Of a stretch of DNA of 40,233 bases, positions 31,885-40,044 are shown in pieces. Location of the stretch: NCBI GenBank assembly GCA_905201895.1, contig CAJKPX010000017.1, forward strand, positions 1-40,233. Direction: 5' to 3'. This DNA comes from an uncultured Eubacteriales bacterium. GTDB taxonomy: Bacteria > Bacillota > Clostridia > Oscillospirales > CAG-272. Below the pieces are notes generated by a model. The model saw only the letters and a list, made by a program, of their open reading frames with translations, was not told the origin of the DNA and did not search any database. Within the stretch, counting starts at the first letter, position 1. Each line of letters starts with the position of its first letter. Position numbers and translations under genes: made by a program.

Positions 31885-31918
31885 CGAACGATTTGCCTGT
31901 TTTTGCGAACGATCAGCC
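31885..31918 (+). promoter_or_regulatory. Candidate AraC-type operator: two direct repeats
   Basis: Half-sites CGAACGATTTGCC (31885-31897) and CGAACGATCAGCC (31906-31918) agree at 11 of 13 bases. They start exactly 21 bp apart, two helical turns. The second ends one base before the -35 box of the dehydrogenase promoter. This is the known geometry of AraC-family activator sites. Confidence 0.6.
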
Positions 31919-31919
31919 A

Positions 31920-31948
31920 TTGCATTCTATTCGGTATTTCGCTATAAT
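31920..31948 (+). promoter_or_regulatory. Promoter of the Ldh2-type dehydrogenase gene
   Basis: A weak -35 TTGCAT (31920-31925), 17 bp, TATAAT (31943-31948). A poor -35 next to activator half-sites fits an activated promoter. Confidence 0.7.
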
Positions 31949-31980
31949 ATAGGAGAATGAAAAGATAAAGGAGAATGACA

Positions 31981-33114
31981 ATGGCAACAGTCAATTACAG
32001 CATCGAGCAGCTCGATCATTTTTGTCGGGACGCTTTTGAGAAATTCGGATTTACTCGCGAGGAGGCAGCACAGATCACCGACGTTTTATTGCTGGCTGAT
32101 CTTTACGGAATTCAGTCCCACGGCACGCAGCGTCTTGTTCGTTATCATAAAAATATCGAAAAAGGCTGTGTTCGCATCGACGCCAAGCCCGAAATTATAT
32201 TTGAAACCCCGGTTTCTGCCGTTATCGACGCACATGCGGGCATGGGTCAGCTCGTTTCGATTTACGCCATGAACCTTGCCATAGAGAAGGCAAAGCGCTC
32301 GGGAATGGCAATGGTGAGCGTGCGCAATTCCAACCATTTCGGTATTGCGGGCTATTACACGAAAATGGCATACGAGGCAGGCATGATCGGTCTGGCAGCA
32401 ACCAACTCCGAGTCGATCATGGTGCACACGGGCTCCAAGCAGGCGCTCCTCGGCTCCAATCCGATTGCGTTTGCAGTGCCCGCCGAGCCCTATCCCTTCT
32501 GGTTTGATGCAGCAACAACTGTTGTTCCCAAGGGCAAGCTCGAGGTCTACCACAAGGCAGGCAAACCCCTGCATGATGGATGGGGCGTGGACGAAAACGG
32601 TGCAGTGTGCAGCGATGCCGAGCGTGTTCTGGGCTGTATCGACGGCAAAAAGGGTGTTGGCGGAATCCTGCCTGTTGGCGGTGCGGATGAGGCGAGCGGT
32701 AGCCACAAGGGCTACGGCTTCAGCATGATCTGCGAAATTCTTTGTGCGATCACATCGGGCGGAGCCACCTCCAATCACCATCAGCGCAAGGCGGGCGAGG
32801 GCGCGGGCACCTGCCATTCCTTTATGGTGATGGACCCTGCAATGTTCGGAAATCCCGAGGAGATCAAAGCGCATATGTCCACGCTTCTGTGCGAGCTGCG
32901 TGAGGCGTCGCGCGCCGACGAGAGCGTTCCGATCTATACCCACGGCGAAAAGGAAATCCTTTCTGCCGAGCGTCGCAGAAAAGAGGGCATTGACGTGGAC
33001 GTGAGCACCGTGCTTGAGATGGTAAATATCTGCAAGTATCTCGGTATGGATCACGTGGCGTATCTGGGCGATGTTGACCTTTCCAAGGCAAAGCAAACCA
33101 CTTACAGCATTTGA
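31981..33114 (+). CDS. Ldh2/malate dehydrogenase-type NAD(P)-dependent oxidoreductase
   Basis: A 377-residue member of the Ldh_2 family (ureidoglycolate, malate, sulfolactate and related 2-hydroxyacid dehydrogenases). Family blocks are ADLYGIQSHGTQR near the start, SVRNSNHFGIAGYY with the catalytic-region His at about 117, and the GSHKGYG segment (about 239-245). It interconverts a 2-hydroxyacid and a 2-oxoacid using NAD(P). The substrate is not evident; no purine-catabolic neighbours support an allantoin role. The ATG at 31981 is chosen over one at 31975 because AAAGGAG would be only 1 nt from the earlier Met but 7 nt from this one. It is controlled from the divergent AraC region. Confidence 0.88.
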   Translation: MATVNYSIEQLDHFCRDAFEKFGFTREEAAQITDVLLLADLYGIQSHGTQRLVRYHKNIEKGCVRIDAKPEIIFETPVSAVIDAHAGMGQLVSIYAMNLAIEKAKRSGMAMVSVRNSNHFGIAGYYTKMAYEAGMIGLAATNSESIMVHTGSKQALLGSNPIAFAVPAEPYPFWFDAATTVVPKGKLEVYHKAGKPLHDGWGVDENGAVCSDAERVLGCIDGKKGVGGILPVGGADEASGSHKGYGFSMICEILCAITSGGATSNHHQRKAGEGAGTCHSFMVMDPAMFGNPEEIKAHMSTLLCELREASRADESVPIYTHGEKEILSAERRRKEGIDVDVSTVLEMVNICKYLGMDHVAYLGDVDLSKAKQTTYSI

Positions 33115-33124
33115 TAAAAAGATA

Positions 33125-33160
33125 CGGGCACTCCAAGGCTTTTTTGGAGTGCCCGAATTT
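33125..33160. terminator. Bidirectional terminator between the dehydrogenase and PAQR genes
   Basis: A perfect 12-bp stem (33125-33136 with 33144-33155), followed by AATTTTT on the plus strand and preceded by AAAAA, which serves the minus strand less well. Confidence 0.85.
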
Positions 33161-33164
33161 TTGC

Positions 33165-33836
33165 TCAGATCACGTAGAAAAAGATGCAAATAAACTGCAT
33201 GACGCTTCCCAGCACCACGAACAGATGGAAGATCGAGTGCATGTAGCGTCTTTTCTTGCCAAGACCGTAGAGGATTGCACCAACCGTGTAGGAGATGCCG
33301 CCCGCGAGGCACCAGAGAAGCCCGGGGAGGGGAATTGCCTCGATTGCGGTTTTTGCCGCGAGCAGAATGCTCCAGCCCATGCCAATGTAGCATGCCATCG
33401 AGAGTACGGCGTATTTTTTGAGGTCGATCGCGGTGAGTGTTGCTGCCATTGCCGCCAGCCCCCAAACGATGCCGAACAGCACCCATGCCCACGCGGGGGA
33501 AACGGGACGGATCGAGCAGAACAGGATCGGGGTGTAGGTTCCGCCGATGAGGAAATAGATGGTGCAATGGTCGATCACCTGCATCACCTTTTTGCCCATT
33601 CCGGGGCGCAGACCGTGATAAACGCTCGAGGCAGTATAGAGCATAATGAGCGAAGCACCATAGATCGCGCTGCCAACAACGCCCCAGGGATCGCGGTGGA
33701 GCGCCGAGAGGATCACGCAGAGAACGAGTGCCACAACACCGAGTCCGCCTCCAACAATGTGCGAGATCATATTCATACGCTCCTCCACAACCGTGTAATC
33801 GGGGAGGATACGGTCGGCAAGCTTGGTTCTTGTCAT
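33165..33836 (-). CDS. trhA: Hemolysin III / PAQR-family membrane protein (TrhA-like)
   Basis: A 223-residue protein with seven predicted membrane helices. PAQR hallmarks are EERMNMISHIVGG near the start, SSVYHGL with its conserved Ser and His (about 69-75), DHCTIYFLIGGTYTP (about 88-102) and the late HSIFHLFVVLGS with two conserved His. TrhA-type proteins influence membrane energetics and fluidity; the hemolysin name is historical. It is monocistronic. The upstream promoter is near consensus. Confidence 0.93.
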   Translation of the reverse strand: MTRTKLADRILPDYTVVEERMNMISHIVGGGLGVVALVLCVILSALHRDPWGVVGSAIYGASLIMLYTASSVYHGLRPGMGKKVMQVIDHCTIYFLIGGTYTPILFCSIRPVSPAWAWVLFGIVWGLAAMAATLTAIDLKKYAVLSMACYIGMGWSILLAAKTAIEAIPLPGLLWCLAGGISYTVGAILYGLGKKRRYMHSIFHLFVVLGSVMQFICIFFYVI

Positions 33837-33881
33837 AGATGCTTCTTCCTTTCCAAAATATCAAATGTGGTTTTCAATACT

Positions 33882-33910
33882 ATATTACCACATTTCTAAT
33901 ATTATGTCAA
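33882..33910 (-). promoter_or_regulatory. Sigma-A promoter of the PAQR gene
   Basis: On the minus strand: TTGACA (33905-33910), 17 bp, TAATAT (33882-33887). Confidence 0.75.
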
Positions 33911-33962
33911 GTGTTTTGCAAAAATATTCGCAGAAAATAAAATTTCAAATAAATAACAGGCA

Positions 33963-34013
33963 CAAAAAAGTACGCTTCGGGACGGAAACAGACCCCAAAG
34001 CGTCTTTTTTTAC
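33963..34013 (-). terminator. Terminator of the FAD-dependent oxidoreductase gene
   Basis: An imperfect palindrome with A6/T7 ends: arms around AAAAAAG-ACGCTT-GGG and CCC-AAGCGT-C-TTTTTTT, with the loop near 33981-33992. It lies just past the oxidoreductase stop and also closes the PAQR upstream region. Confidence 0.7.
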
Positions 34014-34018
34014 TCGAA

Positions 34019-35350
34019 TTAACCGATATCAAGCCCTGCGCGCAGGATATCGGTGGGAACGTCCTTTGCCTTCAGATTTCTTGATACCGCGATCGCGGCG
34101 GCGAGTCCGCAAGCCTCACCCATTGCCATGGCGGGAGGCATCACGCGAACGGCACCCAGCGCCATGCGGTCGGCGGAGAGTGTTTTGCCCGCACTCCACA
34201 CGTTGTCGAAATCGCGGTGCACAAGTGCACGATAGGGGATCGTGTAGGGCAAGGGATTGGTGAACGCCGTATATTTTACCGCACCCGAGGTATGCACGTC
34301 AACCGAGTTGGCAAGCACCACCACAGCATCGTCAAATTGACGCGACGCGAGCAGGTCCCCGTGCGTCAGCGTATACTCGCCCACGATGCGTCGGGACTCA
34401 CGGATGCCAACGCGCTCGGAGGTCGCAAGCAGTCGGGCTTTTTGCAGACCCGGCACGCGTGCCTTGAGAAATGCAAAGATCGCATGCGCCTGCTCGCGTC
34501 CCTCAATCTCGGCTTTTGTGATCTCGTCGGGATCGTTGACGTCAAAGGGACGGTCGATCTGGCACATGTTCACCGACCATATGCCGTTCGGCTGCTCGTA
34601 GAGTCGCACCTTCACCGTGCCGCAAGGGAAGCCCTCCTCGGCGCGTGCCGCCTCGATCAGCTCCATAAAGGCACGTCCGCGCTCATCGGGAGCGGCGTAA
34701 ACCGCAGCGTCGAGTGCTTCCTTGTCCACGTTGTCGATCGTGAAAAAGGTGGAAACGGGCTGCAGATTGCCTTCGTCATCCGAAAATACGCAGGCACCGC
34801 CTGCCGCATGACAAATCGCTGCATCACCCGTGCAATCGAGCACTGCCTTGGCAGAGATGCGGTAGAAACCGCCCTTGGTTGCAAAGATACAGGCGGTGAT
34901 CCGACGGTCGCAAGCCTCCGCGCCAACGAACATGTAGTGATATTTGAGCTCCACACCTGCACTCAGGCACATGCGCTCCATCACGAGCTTGATCTGCTCC
35001 TTGTCGATCGGCGTGGTGCCGAGATGACCGCGCAGCTTGTAGCCTGAAAAGCTATCGCATTTGCGACAATCAGCAGGAGGGATGGCACCGCCAACGTGCA
35101 CGAGCTCTCCCACCAGCTCATCAAAAATGCCGCGAATCAGCTGACGCTCGCCTGCCGCATCGTAGCAGGTCATAAAGGGAGCCACCAGCCCTGCGGTTGC
35201 CGTTCCGCCGAGATAGCCGTTTTCCTCTGCCAAGATCACGTGCGCTCCCTCGCGTGCCGCACGCAGTGCCGCCGCAAAGCCTGCAGCGCCGCCGCCAACA
35301 ACCAGCACGTCACATTGGAATTCCTTTTTGATTTCTGCAACAAATTTCAT
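34019..35350 (-). CDS. FAD-dependent oxidoreductase (FAD_oxidored family)
   Basis: A 443-residue flavoprotein. The dinucleotide-binding loop GGGAAG is at 19-24, followed by VILAEENGYLGGTATAGLVAP (about 37-57), which is typical of the PF12831-type family often found in carbohydrate or aromatic catabolic clusters. A late block NVWSAGKTLSADRMALGAVRVMPPAMAMGEACG closes the FAD site. The reaction is unknown. The ATG at 35350 is chosen because AAGGAG lies about 7 nt upstream; Met codons 6 and 15 codons earlier have no such site. It is divergent from an AraC gene, its probable regulator. Confidence 0.88.
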   Translation of the reverse strand: MKFVAEIKKEFQCDVLVVGGGAAGFAAALRAAREGAHVILAEENGYLGGTATAGLVAPFMTCYDAAGERQLIRGIFDELVGELVHVGGAIPPADCRKCDSFSGYKLRGHLGTTPIDKEQIKLVMERMCLSAGVELKYHYMFVGAEACDRRITACIFATKGGFYRISAKAVLDCTGDAAICHAAGGACVFSDDEGNLQPVSTFFTIDNVDKEALDAAVYAAPDERGRAFMELIEAARAEEGFPCGTVKVRLYEQPNGIWSVNMCQIDRPFDVNDPDEITKAEIEGREQAHAIFAFLKARVPGLQKARLLATSERVGIRESRRIVGEYTLTHGDLLASRQFDDAVVVLANSVDVHTSGAVKYTAFTNPLPYTIPYRALVHRDFDNVWSAGKTLSADRMALGAVRVMPPAMAMGEACGLAAAIAVSRNLKAKDVPTDILRAGLDIG

Positions 35351-35383
35351 TCTGTCTCTCCTTCGCATGGACTTTCTGCCGTC

Positions 35384-35389
35384 ATTATA
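35384..35389 (-). promoter_or_regulatory. -10 box of the FAD-dependent oxidoreductase gene
   Basis: TATAAT on the minus strand, 34 bases before the ATG at 35350. The -35 position (35407-35412) reads TTTTAT, which is poor and fits activator dependence. That position overlaps the spacer of the divergent AraC promoter. Confidence 0.55.
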
Positions 35390-35399
35390 ACGCAACTCC

Positions 35400-35428
35400 T
35401 TGACAAATAAAATGCAATATGTTATAAT
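35400..35428 (+). promoter_or_regulatory. Perfect sigma-A promoter of the AraC gene at 35469
   Basis: TTGACA (35400-35405), exactly 17 bp, TATAAT (35423-35428). It is the strongest promoter by consensus in this half of the window. It overlaps the presumed -35 region of the divergent oxidoreductase promoter. Confidence 0.85.
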
Positions 35429-35468
35429 TTTATATATAAAATCTTACAAATAAAAAGGAGCGGACACC

Positions 35469-36233
35469 ATGCTTGTCAACGTGATCGCTGCATACGTGAC
35501 CGAGCGAGAGGAATTTCAGCTAAACGAAGGATACCAGCCAACAAACAGTCTTTTTTATTTACTTGACGGTGAATTTTGGCTCGAAATTGAGAAAAAAGAA
35601 TTGGTTGCAAGGGCAGGGGACGTTGTTGTGTTCGACTCGGAAACACCGATGCGACGTCGCGTGCTCAAGCCGCTTCGCTTTTTGTATATAAAATATGCCA
35701 TAAAAAATGACGTCGCATTCGGTCTTTCGTCCGGTGCGTATTCCAATTTGTCCGAGCGTGCCGTGGAGGACCTGCGGCAGATCCTTTCGCTTTCGAAGTC
35801 ACCAACGCCATTCACGCTTCGGCTGCAGTCGCATTATTTGAGTGATCTTTTGCTCACACTTCTGCCGCACGAGAGAGGAGAGGAGGGCGCATCGAGGGCT
35901 GGCAATGCGGTTCCGTCGGCGCTCGACCGTCCGATTGCCTACCTGCGCGAGCACCTGGGGGAAAAGCTCTCACTCGATGAGCTTGCCCGTGCCTCGGGAA
36001 TGTCGGTTTCTTCAATGGAGGGAAAATTCAGGGCGATCACGGGTGCGTCGGCTTATCGCTATCTCATCCGCCTTCGCATGGAGCGTGCCATGCAGCTCCT
36101 GACCGAAACTGCCTATTCGGTCACCGAGATCGCCACGCGCTGCGGCTACGACAATCTGTTTTATTTCTGTAACGCCTTCAAAAAGGAAATCGGCATGACG
36201 CCAAGCCAATATCGAGAGCAAAATCGGATATGA
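35469..36233 (+). CDS. AraC-family transcriptional regulator
   Basis: A 254-residue protein: an N-terminal cupin-like sensing domain (about 20-90, LEIEKKELVARAGDVVVFD) and a C-terminal double helix-turn-helix (about 155-252, LSLDELARASGMSVSSMEGKF, then SVTEIATRCGYDNLFYFCNAFKKEIGMTPSQYR). It is divergent from the FAD-dependent oxidoreductase, its likely target. AAAAAGGAG lies about 9 nt before the ATG. A terminator follows 12 bases after the stop. Confidence 0.88.
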   Translation: MLVNVIAAYVTEREEFQLNEGYQPTNSLFYLLDGEFWLEIEKKELVARAGDVVVFDSETPMRRRVLKPLRFLYIKYAIKNDVAFGLSSGAYSNLSERAVEDLRQILSLSKSPTPFTLRLQSHYLSDLLLTLLPHERGEEGASRAGNAVPSALDRPIAYLREHLGEKLSLDELARASGMSVSSMEGKFRAITGASAYRYLIRLRMERAMQLLTETAYSVTEIATRCGYDNLFYFCNAFKKEIGMTPSQYREQNRI

Positions 36234-36244
36234 GTATTGCAAAA

Positions 36245-36289
36245 GGGATAACTCCAACGCATCACGCGCTTGAGCTATCCCGCTTTTTT
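36245..36289 (+). terminator. Terminator of the AraC gene at 35469
   Basis: Stem GGGATA (36245-36250) with TATCCC (36276-36281), extended inward by CTC/GAG, AA/TT and CGC/GCG with small bulges, then GC and six T. Confidence 0.85.
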
Positions 36290-36317
36290 AGGTGTTTCGG
36301 TGTGTTGTAAAAAACAT

Positions 36318-37139
36318 TCAGGACGGTCGTTTCGTATGCTCCTTCCTGTACTGTGAGGGCGAACATCCTACTCTTTCTTTGAAGATGCTTGAAAAATAGT
36401 ATTCATCGGAAAAGCAGAGCTCCGCCGCGATCTCCTTTACCGAAAGATTGGTGTCGATAAACAATTTCTTTGCGAAGTCGATTTTTTTATTCAGAACATA
36501 GGTGTAAGGGGTGATCCCGAAGATTTTTTTGAAAAGACGAATGGTTTGGGATTCGGATCTGGAGATATGCTTGCACAAATGCTCCAATCGAAATTTTGAG
36601 GTGATCTGTGTATCCAAAAAATCCTTCATTTCAAAGCCGATCGCAGAAAACTCGTCTCCGGGATGCATACCGTTGTGCATTTTGAAAAAGATTTTATTCA
36701 ATATAGCGATCAGCGCAGGGGTGTTATCCATATCACCTTTTCTTGCAATTTCAATGATCTGCCACAACTCATCTTTGATATTAAGACCAACAAAATGAGC
36801 CGTGTTGGATAAGCCGTAGCCCTCGATCAGGCAATCAACAAGCTTTCCGGAAATGTTGATAAAATGCTTTTTCCATGGGTCGTCCTGATCGGAAAAATAA
36901 TAGTGATCTTTATTTGCATGGAGAAAATAGGTATCACCTGCCTTTGGGAAAAAGGTTTCATCTCCCAAATGAACTGTACCGCAGCCCGACTCGATGTATT
37001 CAATGCACCACACGGTGGAATCGGGGCGATAAATCACATAGTTTTTGTCGGGAAAGGTTGTTCCACACAGCTGAAAGCGTAAAAGGTCTCTTGTCTCACC
37101 CTTTTGATTGATTCTGTATAATTCCTCTTTTGTGCGCAT
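36318..37139 (-). CDS. AraC-family transcriptional regulator
   Basis: A 273-residue protein: an N-terminal cupin-type domain (about 25-100, GCGTVHLGDETFFPKAGDTYFLH) and a C-terminal double helix-turn-helix (about 170-268, FRLEHLCKHISRSESQTIRLFKKIFGITPYTY, then SVKEIAAELCFSDEYYFSSIFKERVGCSPSQYR). The ATG at 37139 is chosen because AAAGGA lies about 9 nt upstream. An in-frame ATG at 37169 would be only about 5 bases from the predicted transcript start and has no ribosome site. It is divergent from the DUF4965 gene; their promoters overlap completely. Confidence 0.85.
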   Translation of the reverse strand: MRTKEELYRINQKGETRDLLRFQLCGTTFPDKNYVIYRPDSTVWCIEYIESGCGTVHLGDETFFPKAGDTYFLHANKDHYYFSDQDDPWKKHFINISGKLVDCLIEGYGLSNTAHFVGLNIKDELWQIIEIARKGDMDNTPALIAILNKIFFKMHNGMHPGDEFSAIGFEMKDFLDTQITSKFRLEHLCKHISRSESQTIRLFKKIFGITPYTYVLNKKIDFAKKLFIDTNLSVKEIAAELCFSDEYYFSSIFKERVGCSPSQYRKEHTKRPS

Positions 37140-37168
37140 ATTCCACATCCTTTTGCTTGTATTCTCCA

Positions 37169-37197
37169 TTGCTATATCATTATTATAGCAGTATAAT
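37169..37197 (+). promoter_or_regulatory. Promoter of the DUF4965 gene
   Basis: TTGCTA (37169-37174), 17 bp, TATAAT (37192-37197), 35 bases before the ATG. The weak -35 suggests activation. Confidence 0.65.
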
Positions 37198-37210
37198 GGA
37201 ATAAAGTCAA
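37182..37210 (-). promoter_or_regulatory. Promoter of the AraC gene at 36318-37139
   Basis: On the minus strand: TTGACT (37205-37210), 17 bp, TATAAT (37182-37187). It shares most of its bases with the opposing DUF4965 promoter. Confidence 0.75.
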
Positions 37211-37231
37211 TTATTTTTGGAGGAAAGATTT

Positions 37232-39163
37232 ATGAAATTCAGACCCGCAGCAGTTCCGCTGATCACCGTTGATCCTTTTTTCTCGATCTGGTCGTGCAAT
37301 GATGCAATATACGCATCGCCCACGGAGCATTGGTCGGGCAGACCCTGTCCCATCGTTGCAGGCGTGTTTGTTGACAATGCGTTTCATTCTGTGAGCGGCT
37401 TTGATATTGACGGCAAGCTCATCAGAAGGCGCATTTATCAGCGCGCCTTGAGGATCACTCCCACCAGCTCGATCTACGAATTTGAAAACGAGTGGGTCAA
37501 GCTGGAGCTTACCTTTACCACTCCACTTCTGCTCGACCGTCTTGATATTCTTTCGCGTCCCGTGAGCTACGTTGCATATAAAATTGAGAAAAAATGCAAC
37601 AAGCCCATGCGGTTTATGTTTGGAATCAGCACGCGTGCGTGTGTCGACAAAAAAACGCAGCGTGTTGAGATCAAGAAAACCGATTTTTCGCTCTCCTGCG
37701 GCAATGTTTGCCAGAGCCCGCTCACACAGTCGGGAGATAATGTCATGATCGACTGGGGCTATCTCCATATTTGCGATAAGGACGCAAGAGTTGGCAGAAT
37801 GATCGATCAGGATAGGATCGAGCTGCTTCCCACAAACGATACTTACAACGGATATGATGACGGCGTATTCCTCTTTTCTGTAAGAAATGAGCTTGAGGGT
37901 GTTGTTACCGTTGCATATGATGAGATCAAGCCCATCGAATATTTTGGCGAGCAGCTTGACGAATGCTATACGGAGCATTTTGACAGCTTTGGCGATATGG
38001 TTCGGGCGGCAATTTCTGAGTACCCGCAGATCAAACAGCTTTGCGATGCGTTCGATGCGAAACTCACCGAGGAGACCGGAAAGCTCGGCGAGCATTATCG
38101 AAATATCACCTCGCTTGCATATCGGCAGGCAATCTCTGCTCATAAGCTTGTAAAGGACACCGATGGCAATATTCTTTTCCTTTCCAAGGAGGACGATTCC
38201 AATGGATGTATTGCCACACTTGACGTGACCTATCCTTCGATTCCCCTGTTCCTCAAATATAATCCGGAGCTTGTCAAGGGCATGCTCCGTCCGATCATCA
38301 AATATGCGAAATCGGACGCATGGACCTTTGATTTCACGCCCCACGATGCAGGGCAATATCCGCTTTGTAACGGTCAGGTTTACAGCGTGCAGGCCCTCTT
38401 TTTGAGCGGTGGCGGAAATCGCGGAAACAGATTTTTCGGAGAAATTCTCCCCGAGCATCAGATGCCTGTTGAGGAAGCGGGAAATATGCTGCTCTGCCTT
38501 GCCGCCGTAAAAAAATATTCGGGAGGCGACCAAACTTTGTTTGACGAGAACAGGGCGCTGATGAAGCAATGGGTCGATTATCTCGTGAAATGCGGCTATG
38601 ATCCGTCCAACCAGCTTTGTACCGATGATTTCGCAGGTCATCTTGCACGCAACTGCAATCTCAGCCTCAAGGCAATTCTCGGTATCGCAGCCTATGCCGA
38701 GCTTTCGGGCGATGCTTCCTATCTGGAGATTGCCAAAAAATACGCAAAGCAATGGGAGACCGACGCCAAAGCAGACCACGAGGGAACACGCCTCACCTTT
38801 GACGGCGCCGATACCTGGAGTCTGAAATATAACATTGTTTGGGATAGTCTGCTGGGCTACAATATCTTCTCGGATGAGGTAAAGAAAAACGAGATCAAGG
38901 TTTATATGTCCAAGATGAACCGCTACGGTGTTCCGCTTGACAACCGCTCTGATTACACAAAGATTGACTGGCTGATGTGGTCTACCTGTATTTGGAAGGA
39001 TAAGGACTATTTCAATGCGGTTTGTGAGGCGATCGTTAACATGATCAACGAAACGCTCGATCGCGTTCCGCTCGCCGATTGGTACTACACGAGCACTGCT
39101 GACTACCGCGCATTCCGAAACAGATCCGTAGTAGGCGGACTCTATATCAATCTTCTCGACTGA
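37232..39163 (+). CDS. DUF4965/glutaminase A-like (six-hairpin) protein
   Basis: A 643-residue protein opening with FRPAAVPLITVDPFFSIWS and a nearby HWSGRPCPI block, the N-terminal signature of the glutaminase A/DUF4965 group. An N-terminal beta-rich domain (about 1-260, DUF5127-like) is followed by an alpha/alpha six-hairpin barrel (about 280-640, DUF4965 and DUF1793-like, with FDFTPHDAGQYP and NRSDYTKIDWLMW). Fungal members are described as glutaminases; bacterial members are thought to act on glycans, so the substrate is open. No signal peptide is visible, so it is cytoplasmic. The ATG at 37232 has GGAGGA 7 nt upstream. It is controlled from the divergent AraC region. Confidence 0.85.
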   Translation: MKFRPAAVPLITVDPFFSIWSCNDAIYASPTEHWSGRPCPIVAGVFVDNAFHSVSGFDIDGKLIRRRIYQRALRITPTSSIYEFENEWVKLELTFTTPLLLDRLDILSRPVSYVAYKIEKKCNKPMRFMFGISTRACVDKKTQRVEIKKTDFSLSCGNVCQSPLTQSGDNVMIDWGYLHICDKDARVGRMIDQDRIELLPTNDTYNGYDDGVFLFSVRNELEGVVTVAYDEIKPIEYFGEQLDECYTEHFDSFGDMVRAAISEYPQIKQLCDAFDAKLTEETGKLGEHYRNITSLAYRQAISAHKLVKDTDGNILFLSKEDDSNGCIATLDVTYPSIPLFLKYNPELVKGMLRPIIKYAKSDAWTFDFTPHDAGQYPLCNGQVYSVQALFLSGGGNRGNRFFGEILPEHQMPVEEAGNMLLCLAAVKKYSGGDQTLFDENRALMKQWVDYLVKCGYDPSNQLCTDDFAGHLARNCNLSLKAILGIAAYAELSGDASYLEIAKKYAKQWETDAKADHEGTRLTFDGADTWSLKYNIVWDSLLGYNIFSDEVKKNEIKVYMSKMNRYGVPLDNRSDYTKIDWLMWSTCIWKDKDYFNAVCEAIVNMINETLDRVPLADWYYTSTADYRAFRNRSVVGGLYINLLD

Positions 39164-39196
39164 AACTCCGTCTGAATGAGTTTTGTCGGCATAAAA

Positions 39197-39367
39197 GGGG
39201 CTGAGTCAAATGCATTTTTTGCATTTGACTCAGCCCCGCCGTTTTTGCTTGATGGCTAAACACCATCATTTTTGCTCGTTTCACGAGCAAAAAAACGCAA
39301 ATAACGCGCGTCAAAAAAGCCTACCGTCGGCTTTTTTGCGCAGGGGCTGCGCCAATGACGCAGCCCC
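39197..39367. repeat. Composite palindromic repeat, copy 1 (five hairpins)
   Basis: Hairpins in order: H1 39197-39237 (18-bp perfect stem, loop T5), H2 39250-39268, H3 39269-39293, H4 39312-39338, H5 39343-39367. Bases 39269-39342 are almost identical to 40158-40233. H1 followed by GCCGTTTTT serves as terminator of the DUF4965 gene, and H5 and H4 can stop the convergent kinase gene. H2 is an extra hairpin missing from copy 2. No gene is credible in this stretch. Confidence 0.85.
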
Positions 39368-39413
39368 GTATCGAAACAATCCCGAAATGGTAATGATCTC
39401 TTGGAATTTACCG

Positions 39414-39926
39414 TTATAACTCAATATTGATTTCGTACTTATCGTTAATGAGTATGTAGTTCACATTATACTTTTTTGCAGATGCTAACATCTGTGTATT
39501 TTCTGACAATACATTCTCCATGGTGCACCATTCATCATCCAAACGATTTTCAATGACATTTGCATATTTCTTTATGTCTGCAAAATGATTTTTTATATAG
39601 TTCTCACTCAGTACCAAACAATAGTATTTAATCTGTTCAAGATATTGCCGCTCAAAGTCCTTCTGCCAATCGAATGGAATATAGCAACCTTCGACAATTA
39701 GGTTCTGATTGTTCTCAATAGCAGTTTTTATCATTTCCCGAACAATCGGCCATAAATATTCGGTCAATTCATTATCATCCATAGGAGTAAGCTCTGTATT
39801 ACCGCTACGAATTAAGCCCATTTTCAGATGGTCTATCGATAGATATGGATATTTATATTTTTTAAGCAATTTTTGAGCAAGCGCCGTTTTGCCTGTATGC
39901 GATGCTCCCGTAATTAAAATAATCAT
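39414..39926 (-). CDS. Small P-loop kinase-like ATP-binding protein
   Basis: A 170-residue protein with Walker A GASHTGKT at 7-14, an early Asp in YLSIDHLKMGLIR and a central IVEGCYIPFDW segment. This is the layout of small nucleotide or metabolite kinases (adenylate kinase/zeta-toxin-like fold). No lid motif specific to one substrate is recognised. The ATG at 39926 is chosen because AGGTGA lies about 5 nt upstream; an in-frame TTG at 39959 overlaps the promoter region. Base use is much more AT-rich than the neighbours, and the gene is bracketed by two copies of a palindromic repeat, so it is probably imported cargo. A lone zeta-type toxin is possible but unproven; no antitoxin gene is adjacent. 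Confidence 0.7.
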   Translation of the reverse strand: MIILITGASHTGKTALAQKLLKKYKYPYLSIDHLKMGLIRSGNTELTPMDDNELTEYLWPIVREMIKTAIENNQNLIVEGCYIPFDWQKDFERQYLEQIKYYCLVLSENYIKNHFADIKKYANVIENRLDDEWCTMENVLSENTQMLASAKKYNVNYILINDKYEINIEL

Positions 39927-39963
39927 TATCTCACCTACAAATTCAAGTTTATTGATCAATTAG

Positions 39964-39992
39964 ATTATACCATAAAAACGTCAAAAAGTAAA
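39964..39992 (-). promoter_or_regulatory. Promoter of the kinase-like gene
   Basis: On the minus strand: TTTACT (39987-39992), 17 bp, TATAAT (39964-39969). Confidence 0.55.
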
Positions 39993-40044
39993 TAGGACGG
40001 CTCAATTTACAAATGAAACCACTTTATTTGAATATTCAATTTTC

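Noticed and set aside
32086..33864. 592-residue open frame on the minus strand
   Set aside because: It runs across the dehydrogenase and PAQR genes in other frames and resembles nothing; both real genes have clear families and ribosome sites.
39414..39926. Zeta-type toxin
   Set aside because: The P-loop fold is compatible, but no epsilon-like antitoxin gene is adjacent and no substrate-binding motif of zeta toxins was recognised.
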